From Rhodospirillales bacterium (GTDB lineage Bacteria > Pseudomonadota > Alphaproteobacteria > Rhodospirillales > Defluviicoccaceae), in contig JAEULH010000024.1 in NCBI GenBank assembly GCA_016793925.1, positions 1 through 36,753 of the forward strand: 36,753 nt of DNA, read 5' to 3'. Both the position numbers and the translations under genes were made by a program. Positions 27,227 to 34,814 of this stretch are shown piece by piece. Each line of letters begins with the position of its first letter. Position 1 is the stretch's first letter. The notes beneath the pieces were generated by a model, which did no database searches, had not been told where the DNA came from, and saw only the letters and a list, made by a program, of their open reading frames with translations.

Positions 27227-28636
27227 TCACACGCCCCCTTTGGCCTTGTCTCGTTCCCCTGCGCCGGCCCCTGCGCCGGCCCCCGCCCCGCGTCCAGCCG
27301 CTTTGGCGGCCCGCTTGCGCTCGCGAAAAGCCCTGGCCCAGCCCGGCCGCTCTTCGTGGCCGGCGCGGGTCAGCGCCAGCGCGTCGGCCGCCACGTCTGA
27401 CGCAATGACGCTGCCGGCGCCGACGATGGCGCCATCGCCGATCTTCACCGGCGCCACCAGCGAACTGTTGGAGCCGATAAAGGCGCCGACGCCGATGTCG
27501 GTCAGCGATTTGCTGAACCCGTCGTAGTTGCAGGTAATGGTCCCGGCGCCGATGTTGGCCGCCGCGCCGATCCGCGCATCGCCGATGTAGGTCAGATGGT
27601 TGACCTTGGCTTTGGGCTCAACCGCGGCGTTCTTGATTTCAACGAAGTTGCCGATGTGGGCGCCGTCCTCGATTTTCGCGCCGGGTCGGAGCCGAGCGTA
27701 GGGGCCGATCAGGGCGTCGTCGGCGACGCTCGCGCCTTCGAGGTGACAGAACGAGCGGATCTCGACGCGATCGCCGACGCTGACGCCCGGGCCGAACGTC
27801 ACGAACGGCGCGACCGTCACGTCGCGACCGAGCCTCGTGTCCCAACTGAAGAACACGCTCGCCGGATCGATCAGCGTCGCCCCTTCGGCCATGGCCCGGG
27901 CCCGCAGCCGCGCCTGGACCACGGCTTCGGCCGCGGCCAGGTCGGCGCGCGAGTTCACCCCGATCAGGTCTTCGACGCGGCCTTCGACCGCGGCACAGGC
28001 AAGCCCCTCGGCCCGCGCCAGGTGGACAAGGTCGGTGAGGTAATACTCGCCCTTGGCGTTGTCGTTGGCGATACGGGCGAGAAGGCCGGGCAGGCTGCGG
28101 CCGCAGGCCACCATCATGCCGGAATTGCACAGGCCGAGCGCCCGTTGCTCCGGGGTCGCGTCCTTGGCCTCGACGATCGCTTCGAGGCCGCCGTCCTCGC
28201 CCATCACCAGCCGGCCGTAGGCGCCGGGATCGGCGGGACGGAAGCCGAGAACGACGACCGCCGGCTGCGGCGAAGCGCGGCGGGCGGCGAGCACGCGGCG
28301 GAAGGTCTCGACACCGATCAGCGGCGTGTCGGCGTAGGCGATCAGGACGTCGCCGTCGAAATCGGCGAACGTCGCGCCCGCGGCCATGACCGCGTGCCCC
28401 GTCCCCAGCCGCTCGCGCTGAACGACGCTCGGATGCGGCGCAACCAGTTCGCTGACCTCAGCCATCTCCTCGCCGACGACCACCACCAGCCGGTCGGGCC
28501 GAAGCTGCTCCAGCGTGTCCAGAACATGGCGGATCATCGGCCGGCCGGCCAGGGGATGCAGGACTTTCGGCCGGGACGACTGCATCCGGGTGCCGCGACC
28601 TGCGGCAAGAACGACGACGGCAAGCGGAGTGGTCAT
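27227..28636 (-). CDS. glmU: Bifunctional GlcN-1-P acetyltransferase / GlcNAc-1-P uridyltransferase
   Basis: GlmU acetylates glucosamine-1-phosphate and then couples it to UTP, giving UDP-GlcNAc. The 469-residue product has an N-terminal uridyltransferase domain (LAAGRGTRM, PKVLHPLAGRPM, GTGHAVMAA, YADTPLI) and a C-terminal left-handed beta-helix acetyltransferase domain (LRPGAKI, GNFVEIKNA, NHLTYIGDA with the catalytic His, NIGAGTITCNYDG). The C-terminus is an unusual low-complexity tail with five Gly-Ala pairs before ERDKAKGGV. It is followed immediately by glmS, giving consecutive steps of the same pathway. glmM is not in the window. Divergent from gph; the 190-bp gap holds a 6-bp hairpin (28661-28683). 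Confidence 0.97.
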   Translation of the reverse strand: MTTPLAVVVLAAGRGTRMQSSRPKVLHPLAGRPMIRHVLDTLEQLRPDRLVVVVGEEMAEVSELVAPHPSVVQRERLGTGHAVMAAGATFADFDGDVLIAYADTPLIGVETFRRVLAARRASPQPAVVVLGFRPADPGAYGRLVMGEDGGLEAIVEAKDATPEQRALGLCNSGMMVACGRSLPGLLARIANDNAKGEYYLTDLVHLARAEGLACAAVEGRVEDLIGVNSRADLAAAEAVVQARLRARAMAEGATLIDPASVFFSWDTRLGRDVTVAPFVTFGPGVSVGDRVEIRSFCHLEGASVADDALIGPYARLRPGAKIEDGAHIGNFVEIKNAAVEPKAKVNHLTYIGDARIGAAANIGAGTITCNYDGFSKSLTDIGVGAFIGSNSSLVAPVKIGDGAIVGAGSVIASDVAADALALTRAGHEERPGWARAFRERKRAAKAAGRGAGAGAGAGAGERDKAKGGV

Positions 28637-28826
28637 GGCGACCTGGCCTCGTTAGGCTGGGCGGGCACAGTGCGAACGCCCGCAAAAATCGGACAATGCA
28701 ATTTCGAGCGCAGGACTAGCGGACGCCGTAATATGACCGAAACCGCATGAACTTGCCACGCCGAGACTTATCGGCCAAGGTCGGGCTCGGCTGGACGTCG
28801 GCGACGGCTGCGGGATTCATCCTTTC

Positions 28827-29522
28827 ATGACAGCGATCACCAGCGTCGTCTTCGACCTCGACGGCACCCTGATCGACAGCGCCCCGGACCTTCGCACCGC
28901 CCTGAACCGCCTCCTTGCGGCCGAGGGGCGGCGTCCCCTCGCCTTGGCCGAGGTTGTGGCGATGATCGGCGACGGCGCGGCCAGGCTGGTGGAGCGCGCC
29001 TTCGCCGCCACGGGTGAGCCCGCAGGCGCGACGGTATCCGAGCTGACGCGGCGCTTCCTCGCGCTCTATGAGCCGCACGCGGCCGACGAGACGCGGCCGG
29101 TCGAAGGCGTCCCGGAGGCGCTGGCGGCTCTGCGGACGGCCGGGCTGAGGCTCGGCATCTGCACCAACAAGCCGGAGCGGGCGACCTGGACGGTGCTGCG
29201 CGCGCTCGGCCTTGCCGACCACTTCACGGCCGTGGTCGGCGGCGACAGCGTGCCCGGGGCCCGGAAGCCGGACCCGGCCATGGTTTTCGCCGTCCTCGAG
29301 CGCCTCGGCGCAAACCCGTCCGAGGCGGTCATGGTCGGCGACAGCGGCAACGACGTCGCCGCCGCCCGCGCGGCGGGCCTGCCGGTCATCGTCCGCGCCG
29401 GCGGTTACACGGCGATTCCGGCGGCGGCGCTGGGCGCCGACCGGGTCATCGACGACGTCGCCGACCTGCCCGCGGCCATCGCCGCTTTCGGGGGACGAAC
29501 CGGCGCCGGCCGCGTTTCTTGA
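28827..29522 (+). CDS. gph: Phosphoglycolate phosphatase (HAD superfamily)
   Basis: The 231-residue product is a HAD phosphatase: motif I VFDLDGTLIDS with the nucleophile Asp, a helical cap, motif II in ICTNKP, the Lys-containing GARKPDP, and motif IV MVGDSGNDVAAA. The DLDGTLIDSAPDL start and GDS-NDV motif fit the Gph subfamily, which hydrolyses 2-phosphoglycolate formed from oxidative DNA repair or RuBisCO oxygenation; other small phosphorylated substrates cannot be excluded. The Shine-Dalgarno sequence is weak (GGAT). Its TGA stop codon lies inside the -35 box of the downstream tRNA promoter. Confidence 0.92.
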   Translation: MTAITSVVFDLDGTLIDSAPDLRTALNRLLAAEGRRPLALAEVVAMIGDGAARLVERAFAATGEPAGATVSELTRRFLALYEPHAADETRPVEGVPEALAALRTAGLRLGICTNKPERATWTVLRALGLADHFTAVVGGDSVPGARKPDPAMVFAVLERLGANPSEAVMVGDSGNDVAAARAAGLPVIVRAGGYTAIPAAALGADRVIDDVADLPAAIAAFGGRTGAGRVS

Positions 29523-29547
29523 CACCCTTGCGCGTCGCTCCTTAAAT
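29519..29547 (+). promoter_or_regulatory. Sigma-70-type promoter for tRNA-Val
   Basis: A perfect TTGACA (29519-29524) is separated by exactly 17 bp from TTAAAT (29542-29547, four of six matches to TATAAT). Transcription would start about 10 bases before the tRNA. The -35 box includes the gph stop codon (TGA, 29520-29522). Confidence 0.7.
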
Positions 29548-29563
29548 GGCCGCGCACCTAACG

Positions 29564-29638
29564 GGGCGCGTAGCTCAGCGGGAGAGCACTGCCTTCACAC
29601 GGCAGGGGTCGCTGGTTCAATCCCAGCCGCGCCCACCA
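29564..29638 (+). tRNA. tRNA-Val (anticodon CAC)
   Basis: A 75-base cloverleaf: acceptor stem GGGCGCG with CGCGCCC, D arm GCTC...GAGC, anticodon stem CTGCC/GGCAG with loop TTCACAC giving anticodon CAC (valine, GUG codons), T arm GCTGG-TTCAATC-CCAGC, discriminator A and an encoded CCA end. No duplicate of its 3' end is seen elsewhere in the window and no integrase is nearby, so it is not an evident integration site. Confidence 0.97.
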
Positions 29639-29670
29639 GATTTCCCGAACCCGCACCAGGGCTTTACGCC

Positions 29671-32040
29671 TCACGCCTCGGGCAGGGTCGCCAAAGCGCC
29701 CGGTTCCAGAAGGTCGACGGTCTGGAAGCCGTCGGTGAAGTCGCGGTTCAGCCGGACGTTGTCGACCAGCAGTCGCGAGTTCTCGGTGTCGGTGGCGTAC
29801 CCGCCGACGCGATCGTTGAGGACGGCGAAACCGACGGTGACCTCGCCGTTCCCCGCCGCGGTATAGACCGAAGTGTGCCAGCCGCTGGCGCCGGCATCGC
29901 CGGTTGTCCGCACGTCGCACAGCTTGAAGACGGTGGAACCGGCGGCGCCGGCGACGGTGAAAACGGCGAAGTCGTTATCCGGCGCGCTGTCGCCCGCGTC
30001 GAACAGCCAGTCGAACGAGATCCGGTCGCCGGCCGCGACCGCAAGCGTCACCCGCGTCGCCGCGCCGAAGGCGGGCGCGGTGCCGTCGATGTCGAACGGC
30101 AGGGCGATGGGCGAGCCCGGTTGCGGCTGCAACCCCAGGAACTGCTCGATGCCGTAGCGGCTGGCGCCATGGGCGTGGAGGACGGCCATCGCTTCGCCGT
30201 CGGTTGCGGTGAAGGATCCCCGCGCCCCGTCCGGCTCGTCGTAGCGCTGAACGAAGTCGATCATGCCGGTGGATTCGCCGTATGCGACCCGTTCGTCGAA
30301 GCCGGCAATCAGCTCGCCCTGCGACGGCTCGGGCGCCGGTTTTGCGGGTTCGAACAGGGCGAAATGGCCGCCGAACCGATCGTCTTCGCCGCCGATCGGG
30401 ACGAGCCCGCTGCCGTCGAAGTGATCACGCAGGTTGTCGACGTAGAGGTGTGACAACGCCTGCGGCTGGAAGTCGTTTATGACGACGAACCCGATGCTGT
30501 AGCGTCCGGCGGCGCCGACCGTGTACTCGAGGGTCTGCCACGGTGTCGCACCGAGGCTCCCGGTCGCGGCGACGCTGCCGACGACGAAGGCTTCGCCATG
30601 CTTGCCGTCCGCAACCGTGAAAGCCGCGAAATCGTTGGCCGGCAAGTTGTCGAACGGGTCGAACAGCACGTCGAAGACCAGCGTCTGCCCGGCGCGCAGA
30701 TCCATCGAGGTCCGGATCGCCGATCCGTCGTAAACGACGACGTCATCGACAAGCGCACTCAGGGCCCGATCCGACAGGCCGAGGAACGTCTCGAGCGTGG
30801 TGGCCCAGGTCTCGTGGGGCGCGAGCGCGACCATGCTGTCGCCCTCGACCGGCCTGATCAGTTCCATCGGCCGATCGGGATGGGACGGCCATTCGCGATC
30901 GCCACCCGAAACCCAGGCCGAGCCCTCGTAGTCCCAGACATGGCCGGTCGGTTCCCAGCCGCTCAGTTGCGGCGGCCCGGGCGGGCGCGGCGGCAGCGGC
31001 GGCTCGGCCGCGTCGGGATGCTGCAGCCCGACCAGGACGTCGAGGCCATGGTCGGGAGCCGCAAACGGCGAAGGCCGCGGCGTCGCCGGAGCCGCGACGG
31101 TCGCCGCCGTCCGGCCCTCGAAGCTATCGATAGCGGAAAGCGGGGCGCCGACGGCGGCATGATCGGCCATTCCGTGCGCCGGCGCCTGCGGAAAGACGAA
31201 CGAAACGTCGCCTGCTTCGGGCAGGCCGGCGCCGGTCGAAAAGGCCGGCGCGTCGTCGGCCGGCGCAGCGTTGCCGGCGCTGTCCGCGGCTCCCCAGCCG
31301 GGATCGGCCGCGACGGCCTCCGCCGCAGGCCCTGCCGTCGCCGAAACGTCGAGGTCAGCCATTGGGCCCGCATGGGCCGCCGCCATGTCTGGCATCCACG
31401 CCGGCAGACCATCGGAGGAGCCTTCCGACAGCAACTGGGGCGGGTCCGACCAGTGCTCGACGGCAACCGCCGGCGTTTCCGGGTGGAGAAAACAGGTTCC
31501 GCCGTCATTCGCGACCGCTACCGTGCCGTCGCCGGCAGGACCGGTCGCGCCGATCTGCGCCGCCTTCAGGCCGGAGGCAAGGTCGTAGCTGATCGCGACG
31601 GCAGCGCCGTCGACGGAAACGCTGGCGGCCAGCGTATCGATCTGGATCGCTGCCGCGCCGGACGCGGATGCGGAAGCGTCGAGGACGACGGCGCCGGACA
31701 GGACCACGACGTGAAGCGGACCGGCGGCCGCGTCCGCCGGAGGTTGAAGGACGACGCGGCTGTTCGGCGCCATGTGCAGCGTCGCGCCGCCGGCGAGCGT
31801 CATGACCGCGCTGGCATCGGCGCCGGTGACGATGATCTCGCCGGCGGAGACGGTTTCGCCCGCTGCCAGCGCGCCGGTAAAGCCCGACGGAGCGACGACG
31901 AGCGGCGCCCCGGCGACCGCGCTCACATGAGCAAGCGTCTCGCCATGGGCCGGCGTTTCCCAAAAGTCCGTTGGAGTCGACGGGAGCTGCAATGGCACGA
32001 CAGCCTCGCTTCGGTTAAACAACCAGAGCGATAGTAACAT
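29671..32040 (-). CDS. Large FecR-domain protein with two tandem C-terminal modules
   Basis: From the ATG at 32040 the product has 789 residues. Residues about 41-190 look like a FecR-type beta domain (GETVSAGEIIVTGADASAVM, HMAPNSRVVL), then an Ala/Pro-rich disordered region to about 385. Two similar modules of about 160 residues follow (about 381-538 and 596-765), each with an ETFLGL/EQFLGL start, a VFDxLFD/FDWLFD strand, NDFAxFTVA, and an ending GFxVxND...LLVDNVR, like jelly-roll surface modules. This suggests an exported surface or matrix protein, but no clear signal peptide or sorting signal is visible. The start is ambiguous: TTG at 32082, ATG at 32040, or GTG at 31998, the last having the best ribosome-binding site (AGCGAGG). 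The 5' end is AT-rich compared with its neighbours. Confidence 0.75.
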   Translation of the reverse strand: MLLSLWLFNRSEAVVPLQLPSTPTDFWETPAHGETLAHVSAVAGAPLVVAPSGFTGALAAGETVSAGEIIVTGADASAVMTLAGGATLHMAPNSRVVLQPPADAAAGPLHVVVLSGAVVLDASASASGAAAIQIDTLAASVSVDGAAVAISYDLASGLKAAQIGATGPAGDGTVAVANDGGTCFLHPETPAVAVEHWSDPPQLLSEGSSDGLPAWMPDMAAAHAGPMADLDVSATAGPAAEAVAADPGWGAADSAGNAAPADDAPAFSTGAGLPEAGDVSFVFPQAPAHGMADHAAVGAPLSAIDSFEGRTAATVAAPATPRPSPFAAPDHGLDVLVGLQHPDAAEPPLPPRPPGPPQLSGWEPTGHVWDYEGSAWVSGGDREWPSHPDRPMELIRPVEGDSMVALAPHETWATTLETFLGLSDRALSALVDDVVVYDGSAIRTSMDLRAGQTLVFDVLFDPFDNLPANDFAAFTVADGKHGEAFVVGSVAATGSLGATPWQTLEYTVGAAGRYSIGFVVINDFQPQALSHLYVDNLRDHFDGSGLVPIGGEDDRFGGHFALFEPAKPAPEPSQGELIAGFDERVAYGESTGMIDFVQRYDEPDGARGSFTATDGEAMAVLHAHGASRYGIEQFLGLQPQPGSPIALPFDIDGTAPAFGAATRVTLAVAAGDRISFDWLFDAGDSAPDNDFAVFTVAGAAGSTVFKLCDVRTTGDAGASGWHTSVYTAAGNGEVTVGFAVLNDRVGGYATDTENSRLLVDNVRLNRDFTDGFQTVDLLEPGALATLPEA

Positions 32041-32153
32041 ACCAGCAATATCTTTAAAAGCCCCACGTAAGCTCTTTAGCAATCAGCGGTAGTGGGGCGC
32101 CTCTGCTCCCGGTCGCACGTTGGCCGCGAAATCCGCGCCCCTGCCCCTCCGCG

Positions 32154-32759
32154 TCAGCGGCCGCGCATGACGTGGAGCGGATGATGCGCCGAAACCTGAA
32201 GTCGCGGGCGATCGCGATCGACGGCGCTCAGAGCCTCGACCTCCGTCATCGTCTCCCGGCTGCGTCGGGCGATCTGCTGGTACTCTTCGGTGCCGCGGCG
32301 CTTCCAGGCGATTTCCTCCTCGCTCAGAACGCGTCGCACCTTGGCCGGAATGCCCGCCGCCAGCGAGCGCGGCGGCACCTCGAAGCCGGCGGCGACAAAG
32401 GACATGGCGGCGACGAAGGCCGCCTCGCCGATCACGCAGCCGTCCATCAGCACCGCATTCATGCCCACGAGCGCATGCGCCCCGACCGTCGCACCGTGAA
32501 GCACGGCGCCGTGGCCGATGTGGCCCCACGGCCCGACCCGGCACTCGGCCTCCGGGAAGCAGTGCATCACGCACTGATCCTGCACGTTCGCGCCCTCGCC
32601 GACGACGATGCGGCCGATGTCGCCGCGCAGCGCCGCACAGGCGCCGATGTAACAGCCGGCCTCGATGAAGACGTCGCCGATGAGAACTGCGGATGGATGA
32701 ACGTATGCGCTTGGATGAACAACCGGAATGACGCCGTCGATGGCGTAGGCCTTGACCAT
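32154..32759 (-). CDS. Hexapeptide-repeat protein of the CaiE/PaaY family
   Basis: The 201-residue product is a left-handed beta-helix protein related to gamma-carbonic anhydrases. It resembles E. coli CaiE and PaaY in the opening IDGVIPVVHPSAYVHPSAVLIGDV, in GHIGHGAVLHGATVGAHALVGMN and in WKRRGTEEYQ. Histidines that would bind metal are present in MHCF and GHIGHG. CaiE is associated with carnitine metabolism, and PaaY is a thioesterase protecting phenylacetate catabolism from dead-end CoA esters. The ATG at 32759 follows GGGAGAGAG; a longer frame to 32876 lacks support. Two CaiB-family CoA-transferases lie about 2 kb away on the same strand, beyond the tail-fibre gene, so a role in acyl-CoA chemistry is plausible but not shown. 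Confidence 0.85.
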   Translation of the reverse strand: MVKAYAIDGVIPVVHPSAYVHPSAVLIGDVFIEAGCYIGACAALRGDIGRIVVGEGANVQDQCVMHCFPEAECRVGPWGHIGHGAVLHGATVGAHALVGMNAVLMDGCVIGEAAFVAAMSFVAAGFEVPPRSLAAGIPAKVRRVLSEEEIAWKRRGTEEYQQIARRSRETMTEVEALSAVDRDRPRLQVSAHHPLHVMRGR

Positions 32760-32933
32760 GGTCTGCTCTCTCCCTGCGCGGATAATCCGATCGCTGTGCC
32801 GGCGGTCGACCCCGAACGGGCTTTGCGCCGGCGCACCGGCGCCGATCCTATCGCCGTTGCCCTCTCGAAGCTTCATCTCGTTGCGGGTCGGCGAGCGAAC
32901 GAGGCGGACCGGCGGCCGAAGATCCGGGCCGCC

Positions 32934-32986
32934 TTGACACCCGGCGCCTCGAAGGTAAAAATACCTATAACCTGAATATTTTCAGG
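32934..32986 (+). promoter_or_regulatory. Promoter with overlapping inverted repeats upstream of the tail-fibre-like gene
   Basis: TTGACA (32934-32939) is followed after 17 bp by AAAAAT (32957-32962, four of six -10 matches). GGTAaaaaTACC (32954-32965) spans the -10 and CCTGAA-TATT-TTCAGG (32971-32986) lies around the expected start site. The spot is AT-rich in a GC-rich neighbourhood. Operator binding or a transcript hairpin are both possible. The predicted leader is about 86 bases. Confidence 0.5.
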
Positions 32987-33055
32987 AAAGCCGGCGTCGA
33001 ATCCTCGCGCGACCATCCCGCGCGTCGCGCCGCCGTTATTCTTCAGGGAGATTTC

Positions 33056-34771
33056 ATGCAAGATCATATCAAGATCACCAACACGCCGCCGCGCGTCCAG
33101 TACGTGGGCGACGGCGTCCAGCGAGAGTTCTTTTTCCCCTTCGCCATCTTCAAGCCCGAGCATGTGGAGGTCTTCGTCGGCGACAGCCGTTTGACCGGCG
33201 GCATGAGCGTCGAGGGCGCGGGAGAGAGCGCCGGCGGTTCGGTTTTTCTCGATCAGCCGCCCGGCGTCGGCGCGCTGGTCACCGTCCGGCGACGGATCGC
33301 GATCGAGCGGACCACCGATTTCCAGCCCGCCGGCGCATTCAGCGCGCGGCTGATCAACGACGAGCTCGATTACCTGACGGCGGCGCTGCAGCAGGTCGCC
33401 GCCGACGCCGAGGCAAGCCTCCATCTCGATGCGACCGAGCCGTCCGCCGACATGACCCTTCCCGCCGCACCGTCCCGGGCCGGTCGGGTGCTCGCCTTCG
33501 ACGATGACGGCCGGCCGCTGGCGGCAAGCAAGGACGAGATCGCCGCCGCCATTCGCCACGGCGCCGTGCGCGAGCTCGGCAACGACGATCATCCCCAGTA
33601 TCTGACGAGCTATCGCGCCAACGCCTGGCTGTCGACCCACTCCCTCGACGACCTGCGCGAGGGCGTCACGGTGAAGCGCTTCACAAGCGCCGACCGGAAC
33701 AAGCTCGCCACAGTCGGGTCGGGAGCCGAACCCAATCCGCCGACGGTCAGCGACCAGGAAAAAAGAGCGCCCACCGGTGCCGAGGCGCGCACCTTCTCGC
33801 CGCGCGACATCGCCGAAATCGCGGGGCGCTTCGGCGGCGGCAGCGGCGGCGGGATCCATGGCCTGCTCACCGGACTGGACGCCGACGATCACCCCCAGTA
33901 CCTGAGCGAGGCGCGCGCCGACGGGTGGCTCGCCGGCAAGACGGCCGACGATGTCGCGGCCGGGACGTCGAACAGGTACATGACCCTGGCCGGCTCCGGC
34001 ATTGCGGCGAACGCCGCCCGCGCCGACCACGACCATGCAGGCCTGTACGAGCCTGCCTTCGCCAAGAACAGCGCCTTCAACCGAAACTTCGGCCCCGCCG
34101 CCGGGGACGTAGCGCCCGGCGACCACGGCCACGACGCCGCCGCACTCGCCAGCGGCGTGCTCGATCCCGCGCGGCTGCCGCTCGCCGTCGGCGATGCCGG
34201 CAGCGGCGGCACGGCCGGCTGCGTTCCGGCGCCCGCTCCGGGCGACGCCGCGGCGGGCAAGTTCCTCGCCGCCGACGCCACCTGGCGCGTCCCCGCCATG
34301 GTCGGCGGCGTCGGCAGGGGCGTCGCCTTTCCGGCCTCGCCCGAAGCGGGCGACACCGTCTTCCGAACCGATCTCGGCTGTCTGTTCTTCTACGACGGTT
34401 CGCGCGGAAAATGGCTGGGCGAGCTCGAAAGCGACGGCGCCGGCTACAACGGCGACCATGCAAACGGCTACCTCCGCCGCTACAACGGCTGCACCATGAG
34501 CCCGGCGGTCGGCATCTACATTCCCTACGACATCACCGTCGTCGGCCTTTCGATGGCCTGGGTCGGAGCCCAGAGCGGCAATGTCCAGGTCGTCCGCAAT
34601 GGCGTTACCGTGGGAACCGTCGCATTTTCGCCGGCGACGACCGCCGTCGCCACCATGAACCTGAACACCGACTTCGCCGGCGGCGGTGTGCTTGCCTTCA
34701 GCACCGGCGGCCACAGCGGCGCCATGACTTCGCCGCAGCTCCGCTGCTGGTGGCGCAGGCGAGCCGGCTGA
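33056..34771 (+). CDS. Phage tail-fibre-like protein, stand-alone
   Basis: The 571-residue product opens with a T7-gp17-like tail-fibre N-terminus (residues 1-115: VQYVGDGVQREFFFPF, VTVRRRIAIERTTDF, then a LINDELDYLTAALQQ helix). Two DDHPQYL motifs lie at residues 177-183 and 277-283, each followed by an ARA...WL segment, as in phage fibre shafts. A DHDHAGLYEPAF...FNRNFG motif, a Gly/Ala-rich section, and a C-terminal beta-rich part with an aromatic FFYDGSRGKW follow. The start follows AGGGAG. No other virion, lysis or integrase gene is nearby, so it is an orphan: a relic, a gene-transfer-agent accessory fibre, or a host surface adhesin. The upstream promoter suggests it is expressed independently. 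Confidence 0.8.
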   Translation: MQDHIKITNTPPRVQYVGDGVQREFFFPFAIFKPEHVEVFVGDSRLTGGMSVEGAGESAGGSVFLDQPPGVGALVTVRRRIAIERTTDFQPAGAFSARLINDELDYLTAALQQVAADAEASLHLDATEPSADMTLPAAPSRAGRVLAFDDDGRPLAASKDEIAAAIRHGAVRELGNDDHPQYLTSYRANAWLSTHSLDDLREGVTVKRFTSADRNKLATVGSGAEPNPPTVSDQEKRAPTGAEARTFSPRDIAEIAGRFGGGSGGGIHGLLTGLDADDHPQYLSEARADGWLAGKTADDVAAGTSNRYMTLAGSGIAANAARADHDHAGLYEPAFAKNSAFNRNFGPAAGDVAPGDHGHDAAALASGVLDPARLPLAVGDAGSGGTAGCVPAPAPGDAAAGKFLAADATWRVPAMVGGVGRGVAFPASPEAGDTVFRTDLGCLFFYDGSRGKWLGELESDGAGYNGDHANGYLRRYNGCTMSPAVGIYIPYDITVVGLSMAWVGAQSGNVQVVRNGVTVGTVAFSPATTAVATMNLNTDFAGGGVLAFSTGGHSGAMTSPQLRCWWRRRAG

Positions 34772-34814
34772 CGGCAGGCGGCGTGCGGCCGCGCGGCACC
34801 CTCTCCGGGCGCGC

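Noticed and set aside
28661..28688. Hairpin GCGGGC...GCCCGC followed by five A residues as a terminator
   Set aside because: The A-tract is on the plus strand where no upstream gene is transcribed toward it, and on the minus strand the T-run precedes the hairpin; it lies in the glmU leader.
29564..29638. tRNA-Val as an integration site for a genomic island toward the right
   Set aside because: No integrase gene and no repeat of the tRNA 3' end was found in the window.
29671..34771. Prophage or defence island
   Set aside because: Only one phage-like gene is present, and no nuclease, helicase, toxin-antitoxin or integrase gene is seen around it.
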